NCBI GenBank assembly: GCA_030589715.1
Contig: JAUUVE010000094.1
Coordinates: 1 to 7,374, forward strand
Length of the DNA: 7,374 nucleotides
From: Desulfobacteraceae bacterium
Lineage (GTDB): Bacteria; Desulfobacterota; DSM-4660; Desulfatiglandales; Desulfatiglandaceae
Direction of reading: 5' to 3'
Every line of letters starts with the position of its first letter. The stretch's first letter is position 1. Below are positions 5,877 to 7,374 of the stretch, piece after piece. The position numbers and the translations under genes were made by a program. The notes below the pieces were generated by a model. The model did no database searches. It saw only the letters and a program-made list of their open reading frames with translations, and was not told the DNA's origin.

Positions 5877-7208
5877 TTATTGATCTCCTTCCTTGGGGCT
5901 GTTTTTATTCAGCGATTCCTTGTCTACTTCTGAAATTATAGCATGTTCAATCAAGTAATTCAATGTTTTTCGCTCCAGCAGTTTCTGCTTCAGAGAGGAC
6001 ACTAGGTTTCTCGCCTCATAATATTTTTTAATGGTTTCGACGTCTTGCCCTATGCTTGAAGCTATTTCCTTAAACCCTTCCTCCAAATCCTCTTCATCCA
6101 CCTCGATCTTGTCCTGTTTCGCTACTTGAGCCAAGACAAGCATCTCCTTAACACGCTTCTCTGAAGGGGGCCTAAAGTTCTCGTTTAGCTTCTCTTCAGA
6201 GAGGCCTGTCTTTTCAAAGCTCGACCCACTTCTCTCCAGATTCTGCCTGAGGTCCTCAACGGCTTGGTCAATCTCAGAGTCAACCAGGACTTTGGGAAGT
6301 TCAAAATCAAGCCCCTCCGAGATCTTTTCAATCAGCCTATTATTTAGGTCCCTATCGATCCTTTTCTTTTCCTGCTCTGTGACCGTCTCTCTTACATGCC
6401 TCTTCAGGTCCTCCAGATTCTCAAATTCGGTCCCCACGGTTTGTGAAAACTCATCGTTGAGCTCCGGGAGGACCATTTCTTTTATGTCCCTTATCTGGAC
6501 CTTGAATTTCACATTTCTCCCGGCAAGTTTTGAATGGTAATATGTATCTTCAAAATCAACCTCGATTTCCGATTCGTCACCTTTCTTGAGACCAATCAAG
6601 GACTCCTCAAAGTCGGGGTGAAAATCGTTGGCCCCAACTTTCACAAGGAAATTCGGTGACTTAATACCCTCCAAGGGTTGGTCCCCCTCATAGCCCTCAT
6701 AGTCCAGGATCACATAATCATCCCGTTGAATAGGCCTGTCCTTTTCAACAGAGGTCAATTTTCCATGGGATTTTCTTATCTGCTCTAATTGATTGTTCAC
6801 GTCTTCTTCCGTAACCAGAAATTTTTCCTTATCCACCTCAACTCCGAGGTAATTCTTTAGCTCGAATTCAGGTCGAACTTCCATCACAGCAGAATACTTG
6901 AAATTTCCTCCTTGTTTCAGGGTCTCCTTTTCGAGGACAGGTGTGCCAAGGGGAAATGTATTGACCTCTTCCAAGGCCTTTGGGAGGGTATCACTTATCA
7001 ACTCCTTGGTCACATCCTCCACTACCTGCTTACGAAAGCGTCCCTCTAGGATACTCCTGGGGACCTTTCCAGGTCTAAATCCGGGTATCTTTACCCTTTT
7101 TCCCAGCTCTCGGTAGGCCTCGTTGAATTGCCTATCCACTTCTTCAGGTTCAATCTCAACCAATATTTTTTTCTTTACAGCGCTTATATCCTCTAAGCTG
7201 GTTTTCAT
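5877..7208 (-). CDS. tig: Trigger factor, ribosome-associated chaperone and prolyl isomerase
   Basis: The product has 443 residues from the chosen start (E. coli 432). It binds ribosomal protein L23 at the exit tunnel and shields new chains. The N-terminal ribosome-binding domain carries the signature GFRPGKVP at 43-50. The FKBP-type prolyl isomerase domain runs from about 150 to 245 (DYVILDYEGYEGDQPLEG to VKFKVQIRDIKE). A charged, helical C-terminal chaperone domain follows. The frame is open up to another ATG at 7259, which would add 17 residues (MFDTSPFLWQTLPLRQI). I reject that start. The ATG at 7208 gives MKTSLEDISAVKKKI, as in the family, and has GAGG at six bases, while the upstream ATG has no ribosome binding site. 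It is the first gene of the operon. Confidence 0.96.
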   Translation of the reverse strand: MKTSLEDISAVKKKILVEIEPEEVDRQFNEAYRELGKRVKIPGFRPGKVPRSILEGRFRKQVVEDVTKELISDTLPKALEEVNTFPLGTPVLEKETLKQGGNFKYSAVMEVRPEFELKNYLGVEVDKEKFLVTEEDVNNQLEQIRKSHGKLTSVEKDRPIQRDDYVILDYEGYEGDQPLEGIKSPNFLVKVGANDFHPDFEESLIGLKKGDESEIEVDFEDTYYHSKLAGRNVKFKVQIRDIKEMVLPELNDEFSQTVGTEFENLEDLKRHVRETVTEQEKKRIDRDLNNRLIEKISEGLDFELPKVLVDSEIDQAVEDLRQNLERSGSSFEKTGLSEEKLNENFRPPSEKRVKEMLVLAQVAKQDKIEVDEEDLEEGFKEIASSIGQDVETIKKYYEARNLVSSLKQKLLERKTLNYLIEHAIISEVDKESLNKNSPKEGDQ

Positions 7209-7214
7209 AATTTG

Positions 7215-7218
7215 CCTC
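7215..7218 (-). promoter_or_regulatory. Ribosome binding site that sets the tig start
   Basis: GAGG on the minus strand lies six bases before the ATG at 7208-7206. The competing in-frame ATG at 7259 is preceded by an AT-rich stretch without purine-rich pairing. This supports the shorter trigger factor. Confidence 0.65.
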
Positions 7219-7316
7219 AACGGTAAGGTCTGCCAAAGAAAAGGACTTGTATCAAACATAATGATTTCAGACGGCAGAGCTGGTTCATGGGAGCATCTGG
7301 GAGACTCAGCATCGAA

Positions 7317-7344
7317 AAAATAACAATCATTTCTTCAGTTTCAA
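7317..7344 (-). promoter_or_regulatory. Candidate promoter of the tig-clpP-clpX-lon operon
   Basis: On the minus strand TTGAAA (7344-7339, five of six) is followed after 16 bases by TATTTT (7322-7317, four of six), with an extended -10 TGT directly before it. It lies about 110 bases upstream of the tig start and faces it. CTTGAAA also resembles a sigma32 -35 box, but no CCCCAT-like -10 follows at the right distance, so heat-shock control is not supported here. The next gene upstream is outside the window. Confidence 0.45.
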
Positions 7345-7374
7345 GGTGTTTCTGCAATTCTTCCCCTTTTCTTC

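Noticed and set aside
7209..7259. Upstream ATG extending trigger factor by 17 residues.
   Set aside because: The extension is not family-like, has no ribosome binding site, and the ATG at 7208 has both a GAGG and the expected N-terminus.
7222..7374. Minus-strand frame entering from the right edge (RKGEELQKHLETEEMIVIF, then leucine-rich sequence), a possible 3' end of another gene.
   Set aside because: No recognisable domain is visible, the start is outside the window, and it overlaps the operon promoter and leader. It cannot be told from a chance open frame.

Overview
The window reads as chromosomal DNA of a Gram-negative, probably deltaproteobacterial (Desulfobacterota-like) bacterium. This placement rests on the intact tig-clpP-clpX-lon order, the flavour of the protein sequences, and a B12-binding radical SAM protein of a type common in anaerobes. 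No taxonomic search could be run. All supported genes lie on the minus strand.

Right part (about 7344 down to 1543): a protein quality-control operon. A sigma70-like promoter is followed by trigger factor (tig), the ClpP peptidase, its AAA+ unfoldase ClpX, and the Lon protease. The genes are separated by only 6, 10 and 4 bases, so co-transcription and partly coupled translation are likely. Trigger factor folds chains as they leave the ribosome. ClpXP and Lon degrade proteins that fail to fold or carry degradation tags. All key catalytic residues are present.

Middle part (1527 down to 1091): a small tRNA cluster with its own promoter, holding tRNA-Val(UAC), two defective tRNA-Asp copies in a tandem 101-base repeat, then an intact tRNA-Asp(GUC) and a strong hairpin terminator. 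Each defective copy keeps the 5' half of tRNA-Asp. Its anticodon arm is replaced exactly by a 20-base perfect hairpin, and its acceptor 3' strand is lost.

Left-middle part (1085 down to 772): a small GIY-YIG endonuclease gene broken by an in-frame TGA where a tryptophan is expected. Its last codons are themselves a tRNA-Asp remnant carrying the same 20-base hairpin. The nuclease gene and the tRNA repeats therefore share history. This GIY-YIG/tRNA/palindrome mosaic is the most unusual part of the window.

Left end (771 down to 1): about 230 bases without a gene, holding a weak terminator-like hairpin and a candidate promoter. After this comes the N-terminal part of a B12-binding radical SAM protein that runs off the window just before its expected iron-sulfur cysteine motif.
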